A DNA stretch of 64,000 nt, taken from NCBI RefSeq assembly GCF_907164915.1, contig NC_061864.1, forward strand, positions 22,106,616-22,170,615. Direction: 5' to 3'. Position numbers and translations under genes: made by a program. Below are positions 33,800 through 47,353 of the stretch, piece by piece. This DNA comes from Impatiens glandulifera (lineage: Eukaryota; Streptophyta; Magnoliopsida; Ericales; Balsaminaceae). Under the pieces are notes generated by a model. That model made no database searches, had not been told where the DNA came from, and saw only the letters and a program-made list of their open reading frames with translations. Numbering within the stretch: position 1 is the first letter of the stretch; each line of letters opens with the position of its first letter.

Positions 33800-35240
33800 A
33801 TGGGGTGCTGTTTTTTCCCTTTTAATTTGGACATATTTTACTCATATGATCATGCTTGTTTACATATATATACATCTGACCTATTAAACAACTTCGTGTT
33901 CAAAATCCCAAATATAGGTCAGTGGTGGCAGTACAATCTGCTTCATTACACACACACATTATTAGTAGAAATAGATAACTGGTTTTGATTCCAAATCAAC
34001 TTTGTTGATTCTTAAAATAGTAATTGATTCATTTCCAAAGCAAATTAAAGTATGTTTTTTCTTGTATGTTTGTATACACACTGAACCCATTTGAAAACAC
34101 TTGCATATTTTTAAATGTGTTGCACTGAAATCGTTTTATAAGCGTATATATGTTTTATGTTTGATTCTCACTAAGAACATTTTAAGTTGTAGCGAGAAAT
34201 TCTCTCTTGTTAGCTTCTTAAAACATAAAAAAAATATAATAATATATGATAATATATGAATTAACATCCCATGAGAAATATGAATGAAAATATATTTCCA
34301 AACTTGTTAAATAACTTTGTTTATGACTCTAATATCCTATTGCAAAAGGTTTTCATATGTATTTTAATGTTTGAAATATCACACTCAAGTCCAAGTTGAC
34401 TCAAGACTTGGACGAAAATTGTTTCCAATGAAATTGGCGTGATCGAGATAAGATAAAAATCAATAAACATGGATAGAAATAACATCAAGAATAAGAAATT
34501 CATTGCGTTTGAGAAGAAAAAAGGATAAATTATAAGTTGAAAGACAAAATCATATGATTTTTCCACTCTATAAATTGCAGAGGGAGATTGAATTACTTTG
34601 TGCTTTATGTAATTGTAAATTATGACAACCATTATTATTGCTATTTATAAAACGTAAAAATTGCAAATCATTTTCTTATGCAATAATTTGTAAGGGTGTA
34701 AAAACTCCTTAAAGTAATGAATCTTCAATTTTGCTTAAAAACTTGATACTTGTTTTTCTTTTTCTACGAAAAAAAAATTAAATTAAATCTCACCCGACCA
34801 TAACTGAACTAATCACATCTTTCCATCTGAATTAGGGTTTAGGGTGGATAATCAAAATTTGCAAATCTGATGAATCTAATTGGATCAAGACATACATACC
34901 AAGAACTTCCAATTAAATTAAACAAGCAAAGAAATGAGTGTCAAATTATGAATAAACAAGAAAAGACAATACAAATTCAAGAGTGTAATAATGTAGCCTG
35001 TTATTTAATTGTTTACAAACACAAACTTGAGCACTAAACTTATCTGAGGCATGCACAACCCACATTCTCTCCTTTCTTCTTTTTTGACTAGTCTCTCTTT
35101 ATCCAAAACTTTAATCAATAAAAATCCATTCTTTAAAGGCTCGCACATCAGACAGTGAAAGAAAAAACAGAACAAAACAAATGCATACTCCAGTCCATTT
35201 CGTGATGAAATCATATACCGATCCGATTGGAAGAGAAATA
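33800..35240. other. Intergenic region between COX19 and MTV1 3' ends
   Basis: Convergent gene ends. Probable 3' UTR of COX19 at 33790-34160 and of MTV1 (minus) at about 34980-35252. A 103-codon minus frame at 34321-34632 has no recognisable features. Nothing else seen. Confidence 0.55.
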
Positions 35241-35252
35241 CCGGGGATGGCC

Positions 35253-38200
35253 TTAAACCACTCTCTTAGGATCTCGAGCTGATGCCAAATGGTCCTGAAA
35301 AAATGAAGCATAAATTTTACACCAGCTAACCGGAATACCAAATTACACTGAACATTCTGGTCAACCTTTTACCTCAAACAAGCTCATAGTCCTAGATATA
35401 TCAACTACTTAAAATAATCAGGAAGTTTTAGAACATACACTTCAAAGGAAAGCAAACATACCGAGATGAAATCAAATGCTTTGGTTGTTTCCTCTTTTTT
35501 CGAATTGTTCATCATAGAAGTTGGTGTTTGGTTTGGAATGTTAGGATTGAATATATCTGGAAGTGCTGACGAGTTTGACCCGCCTACTCCTCCCATGTTT
35601 CCTTCAGATACTTGACCAAAACCAGAATTCTGAGGCTGGAGATTTCCAAACTGTTGAAAGTTATACATCGTCGCTAATAACTGCTGCTGGGCCAAGATAT
35701 TCCCCATCGCACCATAATTCATTTGTTGAGAAGCGGCAAAAGCTGGATTGAACATTAATCCAGGTGGCATGTTATAGCCCATGGGCCCCCCCATATTGAA
35801 CATGTTGGCATTCGCTGTGCCTGATTGAGATATTCCGCCATTTTCAGGAAGAACTTGGTTATTGGATTGCAAGTTGGCAACAGAAGTTGTTACTTGTTGC
35901 TGAATCTTTTGGGTATTATTACCATTAACAGATAATCCGTTCATTAGATCGCTGGCATCACTATAATCATTAAACTGTGAATATGAGTAATCCGAACTGG
36001 ATCCGAAAATATCAAATGGATCGTCTTTGGCAGTTACTGATGCCAATTGGACCTTTTCTACTCCATTTTTATCGACACTCATTCCTTCAAAGATATCGCC
36101 GCCGCCAACAGTTTCGGTATTATCGTTGGTGTGAAATGCGACATCGGAAAAAGGGTCAGAGTTGGTTTTCTGTTCGTTGGACGTTAGATAGCTTGAATCT
36201 GTACTCTCACCAAACAAATCATCTAACACAGGGGCAGTTGAAATTTTCTCATGAAAATCATTTATTTCAACATTTAGAAGATCTTCTGTACCACTGTAAT
36301 CATCGAGAGCACCTGTGTCTATTAAGTCGGGCATTTGAATGGCAGAATTCTCTACCTTTTTCTCTTGGTGATACAGTCCATTGCTACTCTGTTCTCCACC
36401 AAGAAGACTCAAGACCTGCATATTGATCTCATCTTTGTTAGTTTACAACATGATTTAACTGTGCTCAATAAAGTTTCCAAATATAGGACTGTTTTAGCAT
36501 ATGATTTTTTTTTTATGTGATCTCATCCATTCTAAAATTCAGTTTTTGATCCAACTTAAAATTCAAATACACTTGTATGCCAAAATGAGTACAAAATTGG
36601 AAATTTGTGGATCATAATTCAGTCAAAAGTTCATTTATAAAACAAAAATGTGATCTGATCCTTACCACCTTGGGGCTTTATCCCATCATCAGTCACCTCG
36701 TCAAATCAAATCATCAACCTTACTTTATTTTTATAAAGTTCTAAATATTAAATACAATCTGAGTCATTTAACAAAAATAACCCCAAATAATCCCTACATC
36801 AAACAAGCTCTTGTTTTACCAAACGAAAAAACAAGTTGTTTCTGAAAAATATATGGGCAAAATCTATTGGATAGAGGTCCATGGCATTTTTTTTTGGATA
36901 AATACTAGTTTCCAAATAAAACCATGTTTGCATAGGACTTCTTTCTAGCTAAACATGAAATTTCAAAATATGGTCAATGAGATCCCAAGAGTGTTGCACT
37001 AATTAGAAGTAGAAAAATTCCTTATGTGATTATTAATTAAGAATTGTTATTCTTTAGGGAGGAAATCCCTTACTAATGTGTAGCATGCAGCAATATGATG
37101 GATGGTAATTTTCGAATAGAATGTCTACCAAAGGTTAACTTAAAAATCATGCAATAAGTATTCAGGTCTTGAAAAATGTATGCTGAAGAGGACCAGAAAG
37201 ACTAGAACAAACTGAGGCCATATGGCTCATAGAAAGTAACATACACACTAGGAGATTGGATCTTGGGTTATTTGGTTATTCAAGAAAAACCTTTATCACA
37301 TCACCTATCCTTTCAGCTATCAAATCACGTACTTCATAGATCAAAATACTCTTAGTTGAAATTTTAATCCAAATAATCCCCTTTTTCATCAAACAATATT
37401 TTGATTTCATAACCTAGATCTTTTCAAATAACTCCATATCAGACAAGCTGTAGATGTATGTCATACAGAATAAGTGAATTGTTATGAACAGAGTTGTTGG
37501 ACACCAGTTTCATGTTTTGCATTTAAATCCTCCCAAGTTTAGTTTTCTATTAAGATTTAAGAACCAAAGATGGTTGAAAACTAAATTTAGCCATAGGACC
37601 GTCTTGGATGTCTCTAAACCAACATATACCCTACATCATTTTATTTTTTTCATATATATATATAGAGAGAGAAAGGCGATATTTAAAATGTGAGTTCAGT
37701 ACCATGCCCATGCATTTTTTTCCTATGCAGTAAAAACAGTTGTGAAAACCTGACCTTATTTGCCTTTTCCCTCAAAGAAGCCTGGGGTGATTCAGAGCAT
37801 GCAACAATAACATCTCGATTATCCTCCAAGTAAGATGCGGCAATAACAGCAAGGTCATCATCTTTTTTCCTCAGAATTGCCTCAGCAACGCACACGGCTT
37901 TCATTCGAACCTGTCAGTTCAATTATTAAATATTTGACGCAATTTGGAGATGGTTTAGGAGGTAAAATAATGCAAATATGTATTTCCAAACGCATTCTTG
38001 AATTTGCATGTGATGAGCAACTTAAAGGAGGAAAGGATCTCATTGGTAAATCTCAGGCACAAATCGCAAATTAGTTTTTTCTGTGACCATGGTTTATTCC
38101 CTGGGAGGCTATCACAACATCCCACTGTCATGAACCCCACTTAAATCAAGGTGTTCTTAATGAAAATCAAAATTGAGACATCAACCTCTTAGGTCAACAA

Positions 38201-39467
38201 CACTCTTTCCACCCTGAGTGGGTACATATATCGCAAATAATGAAACAAGCAATAAAACAAACCTATCAAAAAAACAAAAACTACCTGCCATAAAGGAGAT
38301 TGAAGTTTTGACAATAGTGCACGACACAAAGCCAATGCATCCAACTTCGAGGCTTCCAAAAGGAACACCTGAAGTGCATCGCGAGTAGGCTGCAGGCGAA
38401 CACCTCCAGATGTCACAATAGTCTCCAATAACCTCTCTTCTCGAGACTTCTCTACAGGACTTGGATGGTTGACTCCATTGGAAGTTTCCGGACTATTCTT
38501 TCCCACATCTTGACCCCATGATCTGGAATTGGTACTTTCGGAAAACCTAGGCGCTGTGTGAGATTCACCGTGATACTCAGTTTGATCGTAACTATCAGAA
38601 GCGTTAGTTTCCCTGGTGAGTGACCTTCGAAGATTGGGACTTTTGTAAGTACCAGTGTCGTTCTTCCTCATTGATTGGGATTGACTTAAACTACTTAATC
38701 CGTGCTTTATTGTTGCACTTCCAATGCCAACAACTTCGCTTAGAAACGATTTCTTATCTTCGGATGGGGAATGCGTTTCGAAATTGGTATTTCCAAAACC
38801 TTGTATTCTCTTAGTTAGACTTTCTGCAGTTGTAGGCTTGCTGTTATCCTCTGAAGAAAATATAGCAGAAAGAACTTCCTGGGCAATTTCGCGAACAGCT
38901 TTATTTAGAGCATCTCCCTTTAGAGGATCAGGCTGCCCTTTATAATGGATCAATTGACGAATAGCTGCTGAATTTCTTTGCATCTCTCTTCTGAACTCAG
39001 ATCCAGATTTAGCTACAGCATACTTGATCACTCTCAGTGCCTACATGTTTGATTTTGATCAGTGATTACACAAACATCTTTCAAACACTAAATCATATAA
39101 TTTTCTGTCAGTATAACTCACAAACTGACACTCAAAATGAAGTGCATTCAGTTAAAAAGGTAGATCAATGCAAATTCAATGAATTAACATGATTTAGGGC
39201 AAATAAACCAGTTTTAACAAGAAATTATTAACATGAAGTATCAGATAAAGATTAAATTACCTTATGTTTCACAATCGGGCTTTTGTTTTCAAGCCTTTTG
39301 AATATAAATTCGGCGATTTCCTTCACAATACTAACGTGGGAAGAACGAAGAAGCTCGCAAATCTCTTCCAATTTATAAACAGCAGCGACTTTATCATCAT
39401 CCGAAGTCGCGGCATCAATCATCCGCGATCTCCAATAAGATTCAACGGCTCTCCTGCTTGAATCCAT
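35253..39467 (-). CDS. MTV1: MTV1, ENTH/VHS-type clathrin adaptor
   Basis: Five minus-strand exons (39467-39261, 39040-38285, 37910-37755, 36415-35462, 35294-35253), all phase 0, give 704 residues. The N-terminal ENTH-like domain begins MDSSRRAVESYWRSRMID and contains VYKLEEICELLRSSHVSIV and ALRVIKYAVAKSGSEFRREM. A VHS-like block follows (VTSGGVRLQPTRDALQVF, SPLWQVRMKAVCVAEAILR). The long C-terminal tail carries adaptor-style acidic and DPF/DLF motifs (DLIDTG, DDLFGE, SDPFSDVAF) and ends AFDFISDHLASARDPKRV. In Arabidopsis MTV1 binds clathrin and AP-1/AP-4 accessory machinery at the trans-Golgi network and supports vacuolar cargo sorting with the ARF-GAP MTV4. Length and exon plan match the family. 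No defect seen. Confidence 0.93.
36420..37750 (-). other. Large intron 3 of MTV1
   Basis: A 1.3-kb intron between exons 3 and 4. It contains no recognisable gene or transposon end; a short TA run is at about 37652-37663. Confidence 0.7.
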
Positions 39468-39499
39468 CTCTTTCTTTCTCTAATCCCACAAATAAAATA

Positions 39500-41700
39500 A
39501 AAAACTTCAAAGCTTCTGGTTCAAATCAATCCGGAATTCGATTGAAACACCGTAAATAGATCATACGGTGATAAAAACAACACGGAAACTTCGTATTGAT
39601 GATCCGATCAATCAGAAAGACAAAATCGGTCCTAAACGACCGCCGACACAAGCTGAGTCACAACAATTCAAGTATTTGAGAAGATCACAAGTTCTCTCGA
39701 TCAATACCTGCCGGATAACTCCGATTTAGGGATCGGAAAATAGAATCGGAGAAGATAAAAGAGTTTTCTTTCAGAGGGAGAAAGCCTCCATCAAAGAAAC
39801 GAACGATTCAACCAACCTCTACGAAATGTGAATCTTATCAAATGAACAGACCCGTGGCTTACGTTAGACGACGAGGGCCCATAGCGCACGATAGCTAATG
39901 TTCGTGTCGTACTCTCAATTAGTTTTAAGAAATATATTATCTAACGTTCAAATAAACCCTTATATTTTTAAAACATTTATTCAAGTCCTTTTCTTTTGTA
40001 TAAATCTAATTACAGCCTTCAACTATATATAGAGAGAGAAAGAGAAATAATTGTTTTCAAATAATTTGAATAATTGAATCTTGTAAAAGAATATGTATTC
40101 TAAATAACTCATATTGAAATTATTGTAATTTATAAAATATTTACCAATAATTATTCTCCTTGCATATATTTATTCAGATATTATTGAGTGAGGAAAGGCA
40201 CTTTAAGCTTGCTTGATTAAATTGAGGGAAGGATACTTCATATGTCCAACTTTTGTTGCCATCTTTCTTCAAAATATTATTTTGTTTAGTTATTACAATT
40301 TTTTTTATTAAGATGTGAATACATGTATTAATCCCATTTAAACAAAAAATATAATTTTTTTGAGCAAGTTTATAAATATATTTATAATTTTTCTATATAG
40401 TCAGGTTTGAGAAAAATAAAGTATTTTTTTAATAGATCATTAATTATTAAACTAGCTTAAGTCTCGAGATTTACTTCACGATTTTAGTTAAGATAAAAAT
40501 GTTATGTTACCTTTTAATTTTTAATTTTTAATTTAATTTATTATTTACCTATCTAATATAAAAAAAACTAAAAAAAATACATATTTATCTATAAAGTTTC
40601 TTTTAACTTTTTTAACTCACTCAAAATAGTTTTCAAACTCACTATGTAATTTATGGATTTATCTTTGACCTAATAATTTATTCCAGACTCCTAAAATGAG
40701 TGGTATACAAAAGTGAATTAGTGTGCTTATTTAAAAATATTTTGATGAATACTATTAATATATATATATATAGTGATGTAATGTTTATTATTTTATACTT
40801 TGAACAAAATTTAAAAATTAAATTTATATATTTTTTTTTGAAAACTTAGTTCCAACTAAAACAATAGAAGAAAAGGTTGAGTGACTTTAGTTTCAATGAA
40901 ATGTCATTTTTATGAAACACACCACTTATGACTTTATGGCAACACAAATTATGAATATAATTTTAATTTGAATAGTTTGTTGTTTATAAAGTACTTATAA
41001 TTTATTTTCTCACCATGTTTGCGAACTCCTAATGCAAAGTGTTAAAAACTATCTAATTGACTATTTATTGTTGCCGTGCTATCATTAATTGGTGAAGTAC
41101 ATTTGTATTTGTAGGTAATTAAGGAGTAATTGACACCAACAAATGTATATAATTAAATAAATTAAAGACCATCTAAAATTTTCTACCAAAATCTATAGTG
41201 GGTTAGCCCTAACAAAATTTTTACAAAAATATGTTTATTATTTTTTTTTGTTATTATTTTATAAACAAGTCACGTTTTCACTTAAAAACGCCTTAAATTG
41301 ATGTGAGAATACTGTCAATTATGTCTTCATTTTAAATGATAATAAGCAACCTCGTTCAATTGATTGATTATTTGTGCATAGTGATAGAGTATATATATGT
41401 CCACTTGTTATTTAATTTATGTATTCAAAATGAGTTAAATATGGTTATATTATATGGTCACACTTACAAGGAACCATGCAAGTCATAGAGTTGTATAGTA
41501 ATTAATTGTCAATAGCTTAATTTTTCTAACATAAAAGGTTAATTATACATTCAAGGGATAAACACATGAGACTTTTAAATATATAGCCATTTACTAATTA
41601 GGTTGTCTCGATCAATGATAGAGTGTACGTTTTACATTACAAGAATTAAAATCACCAAATTTGGAGGAAACTCATTAATAACGTGTTGAATCTTATTCCT
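39500..41700. other. MTV1 upstream region and AT-rich intergenic DNA
   Basis: 39468-39880 holds the MTV1 leader and promoter and is richer in G+C. Beyond about 39900 the sequence is AT-rich without genes. A possible TATA-like CTATTTAAG lies near 41706, ahead of the gene at 41762. Confidence 0.55.
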
Positions 41701-41761
41701 TAATCCTATTTAAGAAGCTTCCTACTCTTTTTCTCATGATCACTCTCTTTAATCTTGGATC

Positions 41762-42355
41762 ATGATGAATAGAGTCATGGAGATTCTTCGTTTGCTGGTC
41801 GTGATGTTCTGTATTCATCGCGACAAATTTGTTTGTGTCTTCATTCCACAACTTAAACTAAGTCGACGTCTATTTGAAGAAATAGATCGAGATAAAAAAA
41901 CAGAAACAGAAGCCGCACCACCAGCAGAGACAACACATTCACTCGACAACTACGGCTTCATTGATCTACCATCATGTCAAGCGAAATATATCGAGGAAAC
42001 AAAATCTTTGGATTCCACATGGAAGGAGATCAAAGAGTTGACCTCGAAAAGTAAGCAAGATAATAAGACATTAGTGTCAAGTAGGATCGAGAAAGTAATG
42101 AAGCCCAAGTGTTTGACGACAACTGAATCTACATCCATGACGACTTGGAGGGACAAAAAAAAATCATTGTCGCTTAACGAAGAAGTGTACTTAAGACAAA
42201 GAGGTGGGTTGATTAGACGCGATCCGTCACTTGAAAATAGTGATATCTCATATAAAAGATTTGAGGATTTCATCGCTAAAAACAAGCAACAAAGACTAAT
42301 ACAACGACAACAGTCTGATCGACGCTTTCAAGAAATGATTGGACGGGGTATATAG
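41762..42355 (+). CDS. Unrecognised plant protein, 197 residues, single exon
   Basis: An uninterrupted frame starting MMNRVMEILRLLVVMFC, so a hydrophobic N-terminal stretch could be a membrane anchor or signal. The middle is charged (WKEIKELTSKSKQDNK). The C-terminus KRFEDFIAKNKQQRLIQRQQ is a basic, glutamine-rich amphipathic segment. This tail resembles the C-terminal motif of DUF761-type plant proteins, but the match is from memory and weak. ATG 41765 is an alternative start. Codon use and length argue for a genuine gene; function is unknown. Confidence 0.65.
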   Translation: MMNRVMEILRLLVVMFCIHRDKFVCVFIPQLKLSRRLFEEIDRDKKTETEAAPPAETTHSLDNYGFIDLPSCQAKYIEETKSLDSTWKEIKELTSKSKQDNKTLVSSRIEKVMKPKCLTTTESTSMTTWRDKKKSLSLNEEVYLRQRGGLIRRDPSLENSDISYKRFEDFIAKNKQQRLIQRQQSDRRFQEMIGRGI

Positions 42356-42359
42356 TTGT

Positions 42360-45300
42360 CAAGTACCATTGAAATTCATATATTCTAATTTACTATCGAA
42401 ATCTAGATCACCTGAATATTGCATACTTTATGAAATAAGTGTATATACAGTATATATTGTTACTTCAATATCCTTGAATTTGAAGTGCTTGTGTAATAAA
42501 ACATGACGTGAATGATGCATTTGGAATACATATAATAATATTAAATAAGCTAGAAGGTGATTATATTAATAGATTATAGTTTTTTTAGTTTGCTCACAAT
42601 TCGTAGTGTTCGGAGGCATACTCACTTGGTGGAATATTATGTATGATTTTCTATGTTGTAACTTAAGTGACGGATTTAACTTTGTTTTATGATTTATTTT
42701 TTCACTCACAAAATTTAACCTTCTAAATAAAATAAATTAATTATTTCATTTAGTATTGAGAGTGTGACATTTAGTATTTTATTTTCTTTTTTCTTTTTCT
42801 GAAATCTAATTATTATTTTATTTATTTACTCTTTTATTATTGAAAAAATAGATTTTATTTCATTTTTTCAAATTAATTTTTATTCCAAATAGATAAAAAA
42901 AAGAAATTAAGAGTATTTTGATCTATAAACAACACCAAAACAAAAACAAAAAAAAACTTATTTTTTTAAAACTCTTATCAAACATATTCTTTTTTTAAAA
43001 AAACTAAAAAAAATATCAGCTTTATGATTATTTTTGATTTTATTTATTTGGAGGATTTGTTTGATACGGTCAGTGGTTTTTTTTTTTTTTTTTTATATCT
43101 CAAAACTTGTTTACTCAATAATGTTTAAATAGATTTTTTAATAAATAATTAATTTTAAAATAATTAATATTAAATTTTTAAAATTTCACCTATATATTAT
43201 TTATTTTTCTTTCATTTTTTAAAGTGAATTTAAAATATTTTTTAAGCCTATTCTAACTCTAATTTCTAAATCAGTTATGGGTATGATTAATAGAAATATA
43301 GTGTTTAATTAAAGGTATTTATCATTGCTATTGATAATGTTTGAATTATTAGAAAAATAATAAATATAATTTTTTTTATTAAAATTAGTATTAATGTTTC
43401 AATATTTTTATTATATTTTATTTAATTAAAAATATAAAATATCATTATTTTTATATCGTTTAAAATATATAAAATATTTAAATATGTTATAATTTAATAA
43501 AATATAAACATCCAATATTTTATCAAATTAATTAAAAATTTTTAAAATAAAAATCCTTAAAACAAAAATTGAATGATTCAATTTTTTTACTAATTATAAA
43601 TAAAAAATTATATATTAAACATAAATAATATAAGAAAAAGTCTTTCAAATATTATATATTAATGGTGGATAAATATATTTAGATTAAATATAACGTTTAA
43701 TTTAATAATATTATAATATGGTATAATTTTATTAATAATAATTTTTATTAAAATAATTTATATTTAACTTTTCTAATATGTTTTAAATAATATTTTTTTA
43801 TATAGAATTGTTATTTTATTTTTAGTTTTTATAATTTATATTTAATTAATTTATTATAATTTTATTATTAATATATAATATTTAAAATTAATTATATACA
43901 AATAATTATATTATTATTAGTTATTATTAAAATTTTATTTATTAATTATATTTTAAATTTTTTTTAATATTATTTAAATAATTGAAATTATTTCTTTAAT
44001 AAATAAATAAAAAATTTATTATTATGTTAATAATGAAAAAAAAAAATATATATATATATTATAATAATTATTATTATTATTATGAGAGAGAAAATAAGAG
44101 AGTGAAAATAATAGAAAGGAAAATATATCTATTCTTAATTCTTAATGAGTTAAGACTTTATATTTTTCTTTCGTGAGTATAAAACTACATACCAAACATG
44201 TCCCAAGTGTATCTGTTTCTTAATCAGTTGTTACATTAGTTTAGTTTGAACGAATAAGGTGCAGTAATAAATAAACTTAAATAACTAACTAATAAGTTAA
44301 ATTTGTTTTTTTTTTTAATTTTTAAATAACTTAAATAAAATTAATTTTCAAATCAATCCAGTCATTTATTTTATTAATCAAAATACTAAAATATCCTTTA
44401 TTTTAAATTATTATTTTTTATTTTATTTTATTTATATATATTAATAATATGCTTTAAATTTTTTACTAAAAATAATCATCATCTCTTACAAATTATCCAT
44501 AGTTGTTTTTTTTCCTCTAAGTTTTAAAAAAAACTCAATCCCAATAGGCTTTAAATAATTTAAAACAAATAAAAATAATTAAAAATTAAAACATTATCAA
44601 TGTTAACTATACAAATAAATTAAATATTATCAAATTTATTTAAATAATTTAGCTAATAAATTGAATCATGTTAAGAATATGGTAAATCCAACATTCCAAC
44701 TCATGTTTAAAAAAAGTTAACATGATTAGGACAAAGTCATTACTTTTTATAATTTTAATTTTAATTTTAATTTTAATTTTAATTTTAATTTTAAATGTAT
44801 TTAGTAGAAATTATTATCTTAATTTTGTAAGGCACAGATTTTTATTACTTCATTTATTTAGAAGGTTAAATTTTGTGAGTGAAAAATAAATCATAATAAA
44901 AATTTAAAAATTAAATTATTTTCAATTGGAATAATTATGTTTCTCCGGACTTCAAAGTAACAATAAATAGAGAGAGAAAATCGTTTCTCCTACCAACCTA
45001 GTTAATGTCATATTTAATTCTAACGTGTTATTTTCATAATATATTTATGATTCAACGAATCAATCTAATACTTATAAACTTTAATCTATTCATTAAATAC
45101 AATTTATTAAGTTATCTTAATTAAATTAAATTAAATAATATGTATAATCAAGTAATCAACTATATTCCTATACAAATAAAAAATGGCAAAGTTATTTTAA
45201 GTTTGAACTTGGATGAGTTTGTTTTAATTAAATAAGACTCAAATTTTGAATTGCATCAAACGAGGTTCATACCATCATAATTTTGGTAATTTAATGTTTA

Positions 45301-45600
45301 TTTACAAACAAATAAATGTATTTTTTTTTACATAATATAGTAGCTCTCTATTTTTTTTGATTGTTCAATATATTTTCATACATTACACATATTTTAAGGC
45401 ATTCAAACCGTATTCGACAGTTTTGAACGCGTATATCTTAAAAAAATACTCATTTAAAACACAAATACGTTCAAATTGGTAGATCTTACACAATGTTATG
45501 TCGTTGTAAAATTATTTGAAAAACAAATATAAAATTTATATCTCTTCAAAATTTCTCAAATCTTTCCTTATTACACATTTTTGTAGTCACCCAAACCAGC
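42360..45600. other. Very AT-rich intergenic DNA
   Basis: Over 3 kb with no coding similarity. It contains many poly-A/T runs, an (AATTTT)n tract at about 44748-44793 and short TA or TTA runs near 44050-44085. No transposon ends with a TSD were found. Confidence 0.6.
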
Positions 45601-45639
45601 TTTATCAAATTAAAACGTGTAAATCTCGAAAACAAAAGC

Positions 45640-47288
45640 GGATGTTAATGTAGATAACAATCAGAAAGATCTAGTTCAGGTCGAGAATGAGTCGGTGCAA
45701 GTAGATGGTATCTAGAATCTGGAGAGCAATATCATAATTTTGATCCCACAGGCCAGGGACGGAGCTAGGATGGAAAATTACATGGGGCTGACTCATTTGT
45801 CTGGTTTATTCACTTAATTTGTCCAATTCTTTTTTTTTAATTTAGGTGGGGCTGGAACCCACCCTTACCCAAGCATTTTTTTAATTTATGTGGGGCTGGA
45901 GCCCACCCTAGCCCAAGTGTGGCTCCGCCCCTGCCACAGACACTCGAAAAATGAGGGCTCGTTGCCCCTGAACGAGAAGGCTATCAGCGGTTTCATAAAG
46001 ATCCGAGAGTGATGATGAATTCGCAGTCAAAGAATTGACCACCTACTCCATATAGGTAGGAGGAGGAGTGAAAACTGCACACTTTGGAATAAAGAATTTA
46101 GTTGTTTTTTATTTCATGATTAGGGGATATGCATTTGGTGAAGCCTGAAGGTGTATGTCATGAATTCGACAAATAGTTAACGTAATTGTATCATTTTTAT
46201 TTTTCTATATATTTATGATTATCTGAAACAAGCATCTTCGATTCTTTAGTTATCTAAAGGTGAAGAACTGCTTAGTCGCGGGAAATCCTTCTCTATTAGG
46301 AATGTCAATTTCAGATTGGGAATGATCTAGTGGAAATGAATGGTATTAAGATTTTGAAGAGCATTTAGGAAGATATAGTTCAGGTTGAAAATGATCAGGT
46401 GAAAGGAGATGATATTCGGAATTCGGGGAGCAATCAGGAAGGTTTCAGTTCAGATTGAGGATGATTTGGGAAAAGATTTACAAATTTTGAGAAGCAAGTA
46501 GAATGGTTTGGTCCAGGGTGAGAAAGATACATAAGTTGATCAGGGTGAATATTATAACAGATGATGATAGTAACACAACAATATGGGGATTGTAAATTTT
46601 CAAGGAAAACATAATACACGGCTCCAACAAAATTTAGAAGATAGTGTTCATGAAGTTGAAGAGCATGATAAATGGGAAATTTCAAAATATTTTGGTTAAT
46701 AGATTCTCAATAGATGGTGGGCAAAGTCAGAAGATTGATAAATTGTGTTTAGTTGATGATGTCAACCATGCTGAACATGGGATTTTCTAGGTGAAGATAC
46801 AAGGGTCATTGATAATCCCGAGGCTAGGCAAGGAAGGGAAGGAAAGATATGGGAATTCATGTTTTAATCCAAATTTTAATGATCAGATTGAAGTTATAGA
46901 TCTGGATGCTATTGACCCAATTTCACATATGAGTCAGTCTATACAATACTCATTGAAAAATATATTTAACTAGAACAACAATGATGATAGTAAGACTAAG
47001 TCCACAAAAGCTGCCTATGATTTCAATGATTTACTGAAGAGGAAAACTCATTTGTCCCTTAACAGCTAGAGCAAAGAAAAGAATCAAGAAAAAACAGCAA
47101 AGAAGTCAAGGAGGAGAAGAAAGTCGTGAATCCAATTATGTACTTCATTCATGATTATCACAACCTGGAATATAAGAGAATTTAATGATTCTCTTAAATG
47201 TAAAGAGACCAGGAACTTCATCAAAAAGTAAAATGTTACAATCAGACCAGGAACTTCATCAAAAAGCAAAATGTTACAATCATGGGTA
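45640..47288 (+). mobile_element. Decayed LINE, 5' portion
   Basis: At 47151 the frame MIITTWNIREFNDSLK is the start of the LINE ORF2 apurinic endonuclease domain (TWNIRGFND type). Upstream (45640-47060) lie fragments of an ORF1-like or linker region with repeated coding motifs such as SNQEG, QVEND and NSGSN, broken by stops. A 38-bp tandem duplication occurs at 47207-47244 and 47245-47282. The LINE is interrupted by a hAT element (45754-45933) and by a Copia element at 47289, then resumes at 50526. The 5' limit is approximate. Confidence 0.7.
45754..45933. mobile_element. hAT-type MITE, 8-bp TSD, inside the LINE
   Basis: Ends CAGGGACGGAGC and CAGGGGCGGAGC (inward from the right) are flanked by CCACAGGC (45746-45753) and CCACAGAC (45934-45941). 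The 180-bp body carries an internal duplication around TGGGGCTGGAACCCACCCT. It is related in end sequence to 3765-3982 and 58022-58278. Confidence 0.85.
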
Positions 47289-47341
47289 TGTTGTTATTGT
47301 TTTGCATTAAAGAATACTTCATCTCCTTGTATCCCTACAAG

Positions 47342-47353
47342 TGGTATCAGAGC
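47342..47353 (+). other. Copia primer-binding site for initiator tRNA-Met
   Basis: TGGTATCAGAGC is complementary to the 3' end (including CCA) of plant initiator tRNA-Met and sits two bases after the left LTR end (TACA at 47339). Confidence 0.85.

Noticed and set aside
35977..36426. 149-codon plus-strand frame, and another at 35563-35751
   Set aside because: They are antisense shadows of MTV1 exon 4.
41977..42285. 102-codon minus frame
   Set aside because: It is the antisense of the 41762-42355 gene and has no independent motif.
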